Source: Gammaproteobacteria bacterium
GTDB taxonomy: Bacteria > Pseudomonadota > Gammaproteobacteria > GCF-002020875
NCBI GenBank assembly: GCA_013349825.1
Contig: DUYW01000007.1
Location: 1 to 41,918 of the forward strand
Length of the DNA: 41,918 nucleotides
Reading direction: 5' to 3'
Shown here: positions 1-8,267 of the stretch, piece after piece
Position numbering within the stretch: the stretch's first letter is position 1
Layout of the letters: each line of letters begins with the position of its first letter
Program-made: the position numbers and the translations under genes
The notes under the pieces: generated by a model
What the model was told of the DNA's origin: nothing
The model's input: the letters and a program-made list of their open reading frames with translations, nothing else
Database searches by the model: none

Positions 1-181
1 AGATTTCGGAGAACGCCCCCAACTCGGCCTTGAGCCGTTCGAAGTCGAGCGTCTCAACCAGCTCCCCGACACTACTTCGGGTTTCAGTAAACACTCCGGG
101 GAAAAGCTGCTTCAGCTCTTCCCTGCGCTGTGCGCTGATATCCAGCGAATCGCTGTTCATTTCGGTGGAGTTATCGCTCAT
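1..181 (-). CDS. Type III-like DNA methyltransferase (Mod), N-terminal fragment cut by window edge
   Basis: Only the first 60 codons are present; the gene continues beyond position 1. The start is the ATG at 181-179. The visible sequence reads MSDNSTEMNSDSLDI, then a helical stretch and an LFPGVFTETR motif followed by LDFERLKAELG. This 'LFP-x-V-x-TE ... DF-x-x-L-x-x-L-G' opening is characteristic of the N-terminus of type III-like site-specific adenine methyltransferases (COG2189 Mod), which modify the recognition site in restriction-modification or related defence systems. The catalytic motifs (DPPY, FxGxG) lie outside the window, so activity cannot be judged. It follows the antitoxin-like gene by 41 bases on the same strand and is probably the fifth gene of that operon; a Res-type nuclease/helicase may lie further left. 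The family call rests on the N-terminal pattern alone. Confidence 0.6.
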   Translation of the reverse strand, partial: MSDNSTEMNSDSLDISAQRREELKQLFPGVFTETRSSVGELVETLDFERLKAELGAFSEI

Positions 182-222
182 TTTTCATTTTCCCAGTTAT
201 TGGCTGACTCTCCGCTTCCATA

Positions 223-435
223 TCACCCCGCAACACGCCTCATTTCATACACAACACCATGCCGGGATGCTGCCTCTAAATCGCCCTGTTGCAATGCCTC
301 TCTAACTTCATCCAACTTGTAGGCCTCATCCAAAGACATAGTCGGACTCCAGTCACTGGTTGACTCTTCGAGCTCAATCTCGACCTCTGCAACATAGTGC
401 CCCTGATGGATATATTTTGTCTGTCGTCTGCTCAT
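223..435 (-). CDS. Small acidic antitoxin-like protein paired with DUF4258 protein
   Basis: This is a 70-residue protein beginning MSRRQTKYIHQGHYVAEVEI, followed by an acidic stretch, then SLDEAYKLDEVREALQQGDL and a short basic end. I recognise the general pattern (a Tyr-Val-Ala-Glu-Val strand, then an 'AYKLD-x-VR-x-AL-x-x-GDL-x-x-A' helix) from small uncharacterised proteins that sit beside RelE- or DUF4258-like toxins. No DNA-binding motif or zinc finger is visible. The start chosen is the ATG at 435, whose last two bases overlap the stop of the upstream DUF4258 gene (ATGA), implying translational coupling. An in-frame start 11 codons upstream exists but would lie inside the preceding gene. 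The antitoxin role is inferred from size, acidity and pairing; it could instead be an accessory subunit of the defence operon. Confidence 0.65.
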   Translation of the reverse strand: MSRRQTKYIHQGHYVAEVEIELEESTSDWSPTMSLDEAYKLDEVREALQQGDLEAASRHGVVYEMRRVAG

Positions 436-755
436 CGCGGTTTCCTCTTCATGAAATGGTGTTCCCATCGTTGCGGGTCTGGCCGATACGCTGTCACCAA
501 CACAGCGGGAGAAGTGTGCCCTTTTGGAATACCCCAGACGGTATGGATCGGTTTCCCGCTTCTATCTCTCTGCAATAGTAAAACAGAAGCTCCTTTAGGG
601 TAATCAGGATAGTCTTCAACCACTACCGCATCAACCAGCCCTGCCACCACCTCTCTAGCAGTTAGCTCATCATTGGCCAATTCATCATAGCCATGTTCGG
701 AAACTCTGATCTCTTGCTTAAGAACAAGCCGTTGAATCTGAACAATAGTACTCAC
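432..755 (-). CDS. DUF4258 domain protein (toxin-like)
   Basis: The protein is 107 residues long. It shows the DUF4258 layout: an N-terminal helix with a 'RVSEHGYDEL' motif (compare 'ISxHAxxRM'), a helix 'LTAREVVAGLVDAVVVEDYPDYPKG', strands around 'SVLLLQRDRSGKPIHTVWG', and a C-terminal strand ending 'VLVTAYRPDPQRWE'. DUF4258 is structurally related to MqsR/RelE-type ribonucleases, and many members sit in toxin-antitoxin pairs, but catalytic residues vary and no activity can be read from sequence here. Its ATG overlaps the stop of the AlbA_2 gene by four bases, and its stop overlaps the start of the antitoxin-like gene by four bases, so it is embedded in the operon rather than being a free-standing cassette. 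The family call is fairly secure; the toxin role is inference. Confidence 0.75.
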   Translation of the reverse strand: MSTIVQIQRLVLKQEIRVSEHGYDELANDELTAREVVAGLVDAVVVEDYPDYPKGASVLLLQRDRSGKPIHTVWGIPKGHTSPAVLVTAYRPDPQRWEHHFMKRKPR

Positions 756-2008
756 TGTTCCTGCTTCCCCTCTTTACTGGCGGCATAGATGGTGAGCTTA
801 AGTTCATTCTCATCGATCAAACTATAATCTGGTGCTTTTCCGCTTAACTGCTCACTCTCACGCATGATTCTAGGAACTCCCTCTCCCCGACGTTCAATCA
901 GGGCTTGCCGCCCCGCCTCTTCCCTCGCACTGTAATAACGGCTGAGCAGATTGACGATGGTCTCGTTACGGGTCACGGTATTGTCCATCAATCCTTCTAG
1001 GGTGAGGCTATTGGGCAATGCCCCTGGGCTATAGAGTTCAAGGCGATCTGCAAACAAGTGTAGTCGAATCTTACGCCCGGTCATGGAGTAGTCGCGATGA
1101 GCAACCGCGTTGACAATGGCTTCAAAAACAGCCCCCAAGTGGTATTGTGGAATATCCTCACGCCCCACCAGCTTGATTGCTTCAACACGCATGTTCTTAT
1201 CGACAAATCTCAGCGCCTGATCAATCTGTTGATCCAGCGGCCCTTCAGCATTTTTCGCATCCAGTTGCTGGTCAGCATTCCGTTCGGTACCAGCATAGAA
1301 GACACATTGGATATAGGCATTGCTAAGCCACTGCTCGGGGTGCGCAGTCAGCAACAGAACACCGGCAATCGAGAGCCCCTCTTCATCTTCTTCCTGCATG
1401 GTCAGATGGAGTTTGTGCAGCTGCTGGTGTTCCGGGGTATCGACACGGAGAAAGCGTTGCTTGAGGCCCTGATCGATATCTTCCCGCCCACTTTGTGGCA
1501 CCAATGTTTCATCAAAGCGGATCAGCCGCGACTGGCTGCGCTGCTGGAACAGTCTCGCCAAGACTTCCGGCTTCATTTCCTGTTTAGTAGAGCCAACCCG
1601 TTGGTAGTAGCGCCCAGCACTGGCATGAACGGAGATACTACGTGGAATCTTGATCAGGATCACAGTCTTCTGATCACCCTCTCGGTCGGGCAGCTGTAAC
1701 AAACGGGTATCGATCTTGACGGGTGGCTGAATATTGTTCTGACTGATATTGACAACCCACTCCTCTGTTTTATCCACCAACTCATCATCAATCCCCACTA
1801 CATCACGTTTCTTGTCTGTCACACCCAACAAAATTCGCCCTCCCTGACCATTAGCAAAGGCGGCAATCTCATGGGCCATTTTGTCTCTATTGGGGTCAAT
1901 CGGATTTCCATCACGAAACTTGACCGCTTTGAATTCGATACCGGAATCTTCCCCTAATCGCACATGGAACAGTAGCTCTTTGGTCAGTTTCTCTCTGTCA
2001 GTATTCAT
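752..2008 (-). CDS. AlbA_2 (Schlafen-like) / HATPase_c_4 domain protein
   Basis: The protein has 418 residues from the ATG at 2008, which is preceded by a GGA ribosome-binding motif about seven bases upstream. A TTG four codons further up (2020) is the alternative start. The N-terminal part holds an AlbA_2/Schlafen-like domain: 'GEDSGIEFKAV', then 'KMAHEIAAFANGQGGRILLG' and a 'VTDK' turn. The C-terminal half has the HATPase_c_4-type block 'EAIVNAVAHRDY', then 'RLELYSPGALPN' and 'GEGVPRIM'. This is the COG2865 architecture, usually annotated as an ATP-binding protein or putative transcriptional regulator and often found in defence islands. It starts 15 bases after the helicase stop and overlaps the DUF4258 gene by four bases, so a joint function is likely. 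Schlafen-like domains can be nucleases, but I cannot identify catalytic residues with confidence here. Confidence 0.8.
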   Translation of the reverse strand: MNTDREKLTKELLFHVRLGEDSGIEFKAVKFRDGNPIDPNRDKMAHEIAAFANGQGGRILLGVTDKKRDVVGIDDELVDKTEEWVVNISQNNIQPPVKIDTRLLQLPDREGDQKTVILIKIPRSISVHASAGRYYQRVGSTKQEMKPEVLARLFQQRSQSRLIRFDETLVPQSGREDIDQGLKQRFLRVDTPEHQQLHKLHLTMQEEDEEGLSIAGVLLLTAHPEQWLSNAYIQCVFYAGTERNADQQLDAKNAEGPLDQQIDQALRFVDKNMRVEAIKLVGREDIPQYHLGAVFEAIVNAVAHRDYSMTGRKIRLHLFADRLELYSPGALPNSLTLEGLMDNTVTRNETIVNLLSRYYSAREEAGRQALIERRGEGVPRIMRESEQLSGKAPDYSLIDENELKLTIYAASKEGKQEQ

Positions 2009-2023
2009 GCAGCTATCCAATTG

Positions 2024-4852
2024 TTAGGGGTTCAATGTCCAGGCAATAACAAACAGCGGAGTAACTTCCATCTTCAGCTCCAGCTTGGCACTCACATCGT
2101 CCAGCAGTTTATCCTCTTGCTGCTCGATACTCTTTTTGGCCTGATGATACTCGGTCAAGGCGCTGTCTCGCTTGCGTTCCAGTCTGCGCAACGCCTTCTT
2201 AGCCTGAATTTTCTCTGCAGTAGAGGCCAGTTGTCGAGACTCTTTTTTATGGGTGCGGATCTCCCCATCCAACTCTTCTACATCCTGCATCAACGCTTTT
2301 CGACGATCCTCAGCCCAACGCTCCAGCTTGTCATTCTCTTGGTCAAACCACTGCTCTAACTGTGCTTCAGTCTCTACCTTCTTTTGCTGTAGTAGTTGTT
2401 GGAGGAGCGGTTTCAGCGATACCTCATCAATGATGGTCATTGATGCCTGTTGTTCATCCGCCGGTACTGAAAGCAGGCGCTCTGCCTGCTCAGGAGAAAG
2501 CATTTTCCCATGGTCAGTTTGTGCAATGGCAATGGCATAAGATTCTCGGGTATTGGCATAGGAGAATTGCAGTGTAATCGCCTGCAGCAATCCACTCTGC
2601 CCAATCAACGGCTTGAGGTCGGAGAGGTGGCCTTGCATTCTGGAATAGTAAAAAGAAATCTGTGCGGGTCGTAATGATCGCTCTTTCGCCTGCCTGACCA
2701 AATCCCATGCCAGATAGTGTTCAGTCGCCTGCAAACGAAAAAACTCAGAGTGGTTATGCTCTGCCAGCGACCATTTCAAATCATAGCGTACACCATCAAG
2801 GAAGAAGTGGTTACGCTCCAACTTCACTTCAGGCAGTTCTGCCGCAGCCAAATCCAGCAATACTTTCTCGTACCCTCTGAGGAAATCATCACTTTGATCC
2901 CTTCTGGTTTTGAGCGCCGCCACCACATCCCGGTCAAAATTATCCAGCAGCGTCTGGCGCGCAGCCTCCTCTCTTACACAGAGTAGCTCTTCCATATCTT
3001 GCTGTAACTGATCAAACTGGTATTCAATTTCTTCATCAGTGCGGCATTTCTGGTAGATCTGGTAGATGCGTTTTTCAATATCAATCTCACCACCGGCAAT
3101 CGCCCCCAGAATTTCATCAGAGGCTCCAAATACCCCTTCAAACAGTTTGAATTTCTGATCCAGCAATTCAAACACTCGCTGGTCTGCCGGGTTTTTACGG
3201 TTGACGAAGTTGACCACTACGACATCATTTTTCTGCCCGTAACGGTGAACACGTCCAATACGCTGCTCTACCTTCTGTGGGTTCCAAGGCAAGTCGTAAT
3301 TAACCAATATTGAACAGAATTGCAGGTTGATACCTTCTCCACCCGCTTCTGTAGAGATCAGAATATCAGCGGCCTCACTACGAAAACGATCCACTATCGC
3401 CGCTTTCATATCAGCAGTTTTGGAACCACTAACCCGTGCGCTGCCGCTGTTATGCTGCAACCATTGCTGGTAAATCTGTTTTGATTCTGAATCACTATTG
3501 CTGCCATTGAGCAGTACAACACGCCCTTGGTAGCCTTGCTCTGAAAGCAGGGTATGGAGATATTGTTGGGTTCTGCAAGATTCGGTAAAGACCACCGCCT
3601 TGTGTTGACCACCAACATTTTCAGTCATATCCATCGCCTTGCCAAGAGTACGCAGCAGTGCTTCTCCCTTGGCATTGATCTTTATTTCTCGTGCCATATT
3701 CTGGCACTGTTGTAATAGATCAATTTCCAGCTGTAGCTGGTTGCGACGATCACTACGCGCAACAGCTGCATCTATTGGATCAAACTGATCATACCAATCA
3801 CTCATCTCTTCCAAATCCACAAGGCTATCTTCATCCAGCAGTTGCTGCTGTTGTAGCCGTTCCACCATTCCCTTGAGAGTATCGGCAATAGCAAAGGAGG
3901 AGGATGCAAGCGTCTTGCGCATACCGATACTGACCAGATGAATAGCTTTCGGGTCGATGGCTGCTATTTCCGGGGTGCGTAGATAATCGGAAAGTTTTTG
4001 GTAAAGCGCCCACTCTTCATCACCGGGGGTAAAATCTTCGGTAATCGCATAGCGGTTGGTAAAGTTGATCCCCCCCTCCTGCTGCACCTGTCTGCGCAGG
4101 GTACGATAACAGAGCGGCTGAATACGCTGCTTGAGATCGTCCAGACGACTCATGTCTTTGCGACGGTTGGTGTAGAGGTTTCTGAATGATTTTTGATCAC
4201 CAAAGTAGTGTTCATCAATGACTGAAGCCAATCCGTACAGCTCCATCAAATTATTCTGAATCGGGGTTGCCGAGAGCAGGATACGGCTCTCCGCCCGCTC
4301 TACCGCTTCAACAATCGCCTTTGCCCGTTTATTGCTGCCACTTTTGTAAATATTGCGTAACTTGTGGGCCTCATCAAATACTACGACATGCCAGTCAATC
4401 AGTTTGGCCCATTCTTTCCGCTTGGCAATGAATTCGTAAGAGCAGATAACAATCCGCTCATCCACCGCGAAAGGGTTACTCTGCCCTTGCTTCTTCAGCT
4501 TATCTGCCACCTTGCCATCAATAATTTTGGAAGGCAGTTCGAATTTATCCTGCAACTCCTGCTCCCACTGTTTACGCAGTGATGCCGGTACAATCAGCAG
4601 CAGTTGACGTTTTCGCTCTGCCCACTTCTGCGCCAGCACCAGCCCCGCTTCAATGGTTTTACCCAACCCCACCTCATCTGCCAGTAGCACCCCTTTTGAG
4701 AGCGGTGACTGAAGCGCAAAACGGGCAGCTTCAACTTGATGGGGGTTCATATCCACACGAGCAGAGGCCATGGTACGGGAGACCTGATTCTCCATACGCC
4801 CCGTCTGGGTAAGCCAGTGTGCGAACCAGGCACTTTGGTGAGGAGTAAACAT
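2024..4852 (-). CDS. SNF2-family DEAD/DEAH helicase, defence-associated
   Basis: The chosen start is the ATG at 4852 (MFTPHQSAWFAHWL), giving 942 residues. Earlier in-frame starts would overlap the upstream protease gene and add non-conserved sequence. Visible motifs in order are Walker A LLADEVGLGKTIEAG (residues 56-70), DEAH box VVFDEAHKL (157-165), motif III LLSATPIQNN (192-201), and motifs V/VI from EGINLQ through RIGRVHRYGQ (506-540). This is the RapA/SNF2-type helicase set. The last ~120 residues are rich in Glu, Lys, Gln and Arg with heptad-like spacing and are probably a coiled coil. Such helicases translocate on duplex DNA and, beside an adenine methyltransferase, commonly belong to restriction-like phage defence systems. 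It is the first gene of the operon running to position 1. No clear promoter was found in the 67 bases upstream. Confidence 0.88.
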   Translation of the reverse strand: MFTPHQSAWFAHWLTQTGRMENQVSRTMASARVDMNPHQVEAARFALQSPLSKGVLLADEVGLGKTIEAGLVLAQKWAERKRQLLLIVPASLRKQWEQELQDKFELPSKIIDGKVADKLKKQGQSNPFAVDERIVICSYEFIAKRKEWAKLIDWHVVVFDEAHKLRNIYKSGSNKRAKAIVEAVERAESRILLSATPIQNNLMELYGLASVIDEHYFGDQKSFRNLYTNRRKDMSRLDDLKQRIQPLCYRTLRRQVQQEGGINFTNRYAITEDFTPGDEEWALYQKLSDYLRTPEIAAIDPKAIHLVSIGMRKTLASSSFAIADTLKGMVERLQQQQLLDEDSLVDLEEMSDWYDQFDPIDAAVARSDRRNQLQLEIDLLQQCQNMAREIKINAKGEALLRTLGKAMDMTENVGGQHKAVVFTESCRTQQYLHTLLSEQGYQGRVVLLNGSNSDSESKQIYQQWLQHNSGSARVSGSKTADMKAAIVDRFRSEAADILISTEAGGEGINLQFCSILVNYDLPWNPQKVEQRIGRVHRYGQKNDVVVVNFVNRKNPADQRVFELLDQKFKLFEGVFGASDEILGAIAGGEIDIEKRIYQIYQKCRTDEEIEYQFDQLQQDMEELLCVREEAARQTLLDNFDRDVVAALKTRRDQSDDFLRGYEKVLLDLAAAELPEVKLERNHFFLDGVRYDLKWSLAEHNHSEFFRLQATEHYLAWDLVRQAKERSLRPAQISFYYSRMQGHLSDLKPLIGQSGLLQAITLQFSYANTRESYAIAIAQTDHGKMLSPEQAERLLSVPADEQQASMTIIDEVSLKPLLQQLLQQKKVETEAQLEQWFDQENDKLERWAEDRRKALMQDVEELDGEIRTHKKESRQLASTAEKIQAKKALRRLERKRDSALTEYHQAKKSIEQQEDKLLDDVSAKLELKMEVTPLFVIAWTLNP

Positions 4853-4919
4853 CTTTGGTATTACAATTATTCTCAGAGGGAAATGTGTTTTTGCAGTATT
4901 TTGACTATTGTAATAGGAA

Positions 4920-5366
4920 TCAACAGATTGATGTACCTTGATTAAGCAGATTAACGATCTCATGCACTGCCTGTCGCACTGACTCATAGGGGATGGGAAA
5001 CGGTACACTGGTAGCAGAAATCCCAACAAGGTTTAACTGTTCAGGCAGGTCACCCAGAGCACTACCTAAAGCAATCACCTCTCCTACTCCCAAAGCATGG
5101 CTGGATAGCCCCTGTTGTGCCTGCTGAATCAGAGCATGTCGATCTAACACCAGCACTCCCTTATCAGCCTCATCCAGCAATAGTGCATCCACCAGTACCA
5201 CCTGCTGATACCTCTTCATCTCATCTAGCAGGGAAATACCCGGACGATCCAGTTTCAGGTATTCGACCCCCGTAACTTGACCACTGCTTTGCAGTTCATC
5301 TGCTACCCGCCAACCGAACTGATCTTTCCCGAACGGGCTACCCACACCTATCACGGCCCGTTTCAT
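4920..5366 (-). CDS. [NiFe] hydrogenase maturation protease for the group 3b enzyme
   Basis: This 148-residue protein belongs to the HycI/HoxW/HyaD endopeptidase family. It begins MKRAVIGVGSPFGKDQFGWRV; the 'GxGxxxxxDxxG' turn with Asp is the first nickel-sensing position. 'VVLVDALLLDEAD' carries the second conserved acidic position, and a later histidine in 'SSHALGVGEV' matches the third ligand. These enzymes remove the short C-terminal tail of the large subunit once Ni and Fe(CN)2CO are inserted. The ATG overlaps the stop of hydA by four bases, so it is the last gene of the HydBGDA operon and almost certainly acts on HydA. The second protease in the window (18024-18497) belongs to the other hydrogenase and differs in its motif wording ('GLGNTLLGDEG'). 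Confidence 0.88.
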   Translation of the reverse strand: MKRAVIGVGSPFGKDQFGWRVADELQSSGQVTGVEYLKLDRPGISLLDEMKRYQQVVLVDALLLDEADKGVLVLDRHALIQQAQQGLSSHALGVGEVIALGSALGDLPEQLNLVGISATSVPFPIPYESVRQAVHEIVNLLNQGTSIC

Positions 5367-6661
5367 ACCTGTTTCATGCGCAAATCGAGAAAGTGGGTAG
5401 CACAGGAGATACAGGGATCATAGTTACGGATTACCTGCTCGCCATGCAGTTTGATCGCCTCTTGTGAGCGATCAAGGCCGAACTGATTGAGTGAATAATA
5501 CAAATCTGCCTCAATTCTTGCCTGATTCTGACTGGTGGGGGGGACAATCTGAGCCGATTGAATTTTTCCCTCTGCATCAAGCTGATAACGGTGCCAAAGC
5601 ATGCCTCGTGGCGCACAGGTAGCACCAAAAGCGACCCCAGCTTTGGGGCTGAACTCACTCCAGGGTTGTGAGGGTCGCTGGTACTGCTCCAGCAGAACAA
5701 CACTCTCACGGATCATCTGCAGCAACTCAACACCGCGTGCCACGATACTGTCAAACATATTGCGGCTCGGAAAACGAACCCCCAACTCACCACATAATAC
5801 TTTAACTTTACTATGTAACTTATTATTATTTATATTAAGTCTAGCCAAGGGTCCAACCAGATAAGGTTCTCCATCCAACAGAGCATGAAAAGCGGTAGAG
5901 TGCGGCACTTGCAACTCTTCAAAGCGCTGTTCGAATTGCTCAATCGGCAGATCCAATCCGTTATCTGAGACGATCTGTCGTCCCATCACCGGATAAGCAT
6001 CAGGCTCGGATAGCGCTACAGAGACAAAATTCTGCTCCTCCTGCGGTAGTTCAATGGTTACCAACCAACGCAATAACGCCTCCGCATCGACCACTGCCGA
6101 CTTTGCCTCCACCAATAATTGAGCCACTTCACTTTTTGAGGGGGCACGGTGGAATCCACCGACCCGTGCTCCTACCGGGTGGACTGAACGTCCACCAAGT
6201 AGTGCAATAATCTGGTTTCCCAGCCCTTGCAGCCGCAGACCACGCCGCACTTCATCAGGGTATTCACTTGCCATTGAGATGGCGTGAGGGTGACCCAAAA
6301 AGTCGGGGGCTGCCAACAGATGAATATGAAGACTATGACTCTGTATCCACTCGCCACAGTAGAAGAGGCGGCGCATCTGCGCTACCCATGGAGTGACTTC
6401 CCCCTCAAACAGTGATTCGACTGCCAGCACTGCACTCATCTGATAGGCGACCGGGCAGATTCCACAGATCCGCGCCACCATCTCTGGCAGCTCATCTACT
6501 GATCGCCCTTCAAGAAATTTCTCAAAGTAACGTGGTGGCTCATAAATTCGCAGCGCCAACGACTCAATCTTTTTGTCTTTGATGTTCAGATCGAGCGCCC
6601 CCTCCCCCTCCACTCGCGTCAGCACCGGTACCTCTAGCCGTATGGTCTGCTCTCCATCCAT
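5363..6661 (-). CDS. hydA: Group 3b [NiFe] hydrogenase large (alpha) subunit
   Basis: This is the catalytic subunit carrying the Ni-Fe site. The L1 motif RICGICPVAY (Cys 66 and 69) and the C-terminal L2 motif DPCISCATH (residues 415-423) supply the four cysteine ligands. A nine-residue tail (FLDLRMKQV) follows the final His and should be clipped by the protease encoded immediately downstream. The length of 432 residues fits group 3 cytosolic enzymes and is much shorter than the membrane-bound HynL (576). I chose the ATG at 6661, which overlaps the hydD stop as TGATG and lies seven bases after a GGAG motif; a GTG at 6664 is a less well placed alternative. Neighbouring NAD(P)-binding and ferredoxin-like subunits identify it as the HydBGDA (sulfhydrogenase) type rather than the bidirectional Hox type. 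Confidence 0.93.
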   Translation of the reverse strand: MDGEQTIRLEVPVLTRVEGEGALDLNIKDKKIESLALRIYEPPRYFEKFLEGRSVDELPEMVARICGICPVAYQMSAVLAVESLFEGEVTPWVAQMRRLFYCGEWIQSHSLHIHLLAAPDFLGHPHAISMASEYPDEVRRGLRLQGLGNQIIALLGGRSVHPVGARVGGFHRAPSKSEVAQLLVEAKSAVVDAEALLRWLVTIELPQEEQNFVSVALSEPDAYPVMGRQIVSDNGLDLPIEQFEQRFEELQVPHSTAFHALLDGEPYLVGPLARLNINNNKLHSKVKVLCGELGVRFPSRNMFDSIVARGVELLQMIRESVVLLEQYQRPSQPWSEFSPKAGVAFGATCAPRGMLWHRYQLDAEGKIQSAQIVPPTSQNQARIEADLYYSLNQFGLDRSQEAIKLHGEQVIRNYDPCISCATHFLDLRMKQV

Positions 6662-7419
6662 CACTGCTCTCCTTGATAATGGATCGAGTGGATCATCTTG
6701 AACCGCCGACTGATCTCTTCTGGCAATAGTCCCAACCCTTCAAAACAGCGTTCGATTGATTCACTGTTGGGTTTTTTTAAAGGACCACTACAACCATAAC
6801 AGTCTCGCCCCAAACGGGGACAGATTGCACCACAACCTCCACGAGTTACGGGGCCCAGGCAGGGCTTGCCCAGGCTCACCAGTGTGCAGACCTGTTGGTT
6901 CCGTTTACAACTCTGGCAGAGAGGCTCTTGCATGACTCCAGAGAGCTTTCCGGGCATCACCCCATGTAACAGATCACTCAAAACCGCAAGCAACTGCTCA
7001 CTACGGACTGGACAACCCCACAACTCCAGATCTACATCCACATACTCTGTAATAGCCCTTGAGGTGGCAAGAGAGGCGATAGTATCTGGCGTTGCGTAGA
7101 GACTTGAGCACCAATCTTCCTCCTGCAGGTTACGCAGTGCCTGTATCCCCCCTGAGGTGGCACAGGCCCCAATCGTGATCAACAGTCCGCTATGTGCACG
7201 AATCTGTTGAATACGCAGCTCATCTTCAGCGGTGGTGACACTCCCTTCAATAAAGGCAATATCCACTGTCGTGTCCGGATCAACCATTCCCGCCTCCGCA
7301 AAGTGGATGATCTCAACTCGCGCTGCAAGCTCAATTAACCCCTCACCCATATTGAGAAAGGCAAGCTGACAGCCATCACAGGAGCTGAACTTATGAATTG
7401 CAACCGTTGGTCTGCTCAT
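6661..7419 (-). CDS. hydD: Group 3b [NiFe] hydrogenase small (delta) subunit
   Basis: The 252-residue electron-transfer subunit contains the proximal-cluster motif 'FSSCDGCQLAFLN' near the N-terminus, 'GACATSGG' in the middle and a further Cys set (CQSC, GGCGAICPRLGRDCYGC) for additional Fe-S clusters. It has no twin-arginine signal, so the enzyme is cytoplasmic. It accepts electrons from HydA and passes them to HydG and HydB. Start and stop overlap both neighbours by a few bases (ATGA with hydG, TGATG with hydA), as expected for a strictly co-translated complex. The HydB-HydG-HydD-HydA order is that of the Pyrococcus sulfhydrogenase operons and of bacterial group 3b clusters. Confidence 0.92.
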   Translation of the reverse strand: MSRPTVAIHKFSSCDGCQLAFLNMGEGLIELAARVEIIHFAEAGMVDPDTTVDIAFIEGSVTTAEDELRIQQIRAHSGLLITIGACATSGGIQALRNLQEEDWCSSLYATPDTIASLATSRAITEYVDVDLELWGCPVRSEQLLAVLSDLLHGVMPGKLSGVMQEPLCQSCKRNQQVCTLVSLGKPCLGPVTRGGCGAICPRLGRDCYGCSGPLKKPNSESIERCFEGLGLLPEEISRRFKMIHSIHYQGEQ

Positions 7420-8267
7420 AACCCTTTCACCTTCAACAGATCCCCGATCTCCCCCCAGTTGAAAACAGGGCCATCTCTACAGATAAAATAGCGCCCCAAT
7501 TGACAGTGACCACAGAAACCATCACCACACTGCATATTGCGCTCCAGACTGAGCCAGATTCTGTCTGCTGATACACCTTGCTGCAGCAGTGTTTCTGCTG
7601 CCGCCACCATCATCCCTTCAGGACCACAAAGTAGTGCGACTGCATTTTTCAGATCAATATCCATCTCCTGCAGATGGCTGGTCACTCGGTCCGTATGCCA
7701 CGGCCAGGGGGCCGCCTTCTCTTCACTACAGCACAGCACCACCTCGGTGCGTTCCATCTGTCTCCAGTGTTGAAAGCGATCCGGGTAGATCAGATCCTGA
7801 TGGTGTCTCACCCCTTCCACAATCGCCAACCTTCCATATTCACTGCGCTGCTGCTCTACTGCGGTGATTGCGGCTACCACTGGTGCACAACCCAGACCAC
7901 CAGTCACGATTACCAGCTCTTTTCCTTTGGCCAACTCCATCGGCCAACCACGTCCATAAGGGCCACGCAGCCCAATCTGCTGTCCTGGCTGCAACTGTTC
8001 CAATCCACGGGTGGCTCTCCCGACTGCGCGAATGGTGTGGTTCAGCAAGGTATGATCCTCTCGATCCGAAACAATAGAGATCGCCACCTCACCAACTCCA
8101 TGAAGATAGACCATATTGAATTGACCCGGTTGAAAGGTGTACTGCTGTCGTAGTTGTGGATCAGTTAAGCGTATTCTCAAGGTAAAGACATCACTGCTCT
8201 CCTGCTGTCGCTCTACTACCTCAGCACTCATTGGGACTCTAGTTGGAGTTGGAGCAGCCTGGCTCAT
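7416..8267 (-). CDS. hydG: Group 3b hydrogenase FAD/NAD(P)-binding (gamma) subunit
   Basis: This is a 283-residue ferredoxin-NADP reductase-like subunit. The first ~100 residues form the FAD-binding barrel ('FQPGQFNMVYLHGVGE', 'TIRAVGRATRGL'). A Rossmann-like nucleotide site follows at 'VIVTGGLGCAPV', and 'LLCGPEGMM' is the typical C-terminal NAD(P)H dehydrogenase motif. The end carries a [2Fe-2S] cysteine set, 'MQCGDGFCGHCQLGRYFICRDGPVF'. It lets the hydrogenase exchange electrons with NAD(P)+/NAD(P)H, as in SHI gamma and in dihydroorotate dehydrogenase PyrK. Whether NADP(H) or NAD(H) is preferred cannot be decided from sequence by eye. Its ATG overlaps the hydB stop by four bases. Confidence 0.92.
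   Translation of the reverse strand: MSQAAPTPTRVPMSAEVVERQQESSDVFTLRIRLTDPQLRQQYTFQPGQFNMVYLHGVGEVAISIVSDREDHTLLNHTIRAVGRATRGLEQLQPGQQIGLRGPYGRGWPMELAKGKELVIVTGGLGCAPVVAAITAVEQQRSEYGRLAIVEGVRHHQDLIYPDRFQHWRQMERTEVVLCCSEEKAAPWPWHTDRVTSHLQEMDIDLKNAVALLCGPEGMMVAAAETLLQQGVSADRIWLSLERNMQCGDGFCGHCQLGRYFICRDGPVFNWGEIGDLLKVKGL

Noticed and set aside
1097-1699. 200-codon open frame on the plus strand
   Set aside because: It lies wholly antisense to the AlbA_2 gene, has no ribosome-binding site and no recognisable motif.
1-4852. DISARM system
   Set aside because: A SNF2 helicase and a methyltransferase recall DISARM, but no drmA, drmB or drmC gene is visible and the methyltransferase start resembles type III Mod.
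7674-8153. 159-codon plus-strand frame opposite hydG
   Set aside because: It is antisense to an unmistakable FAD/NAD subunit and has no conserved features.
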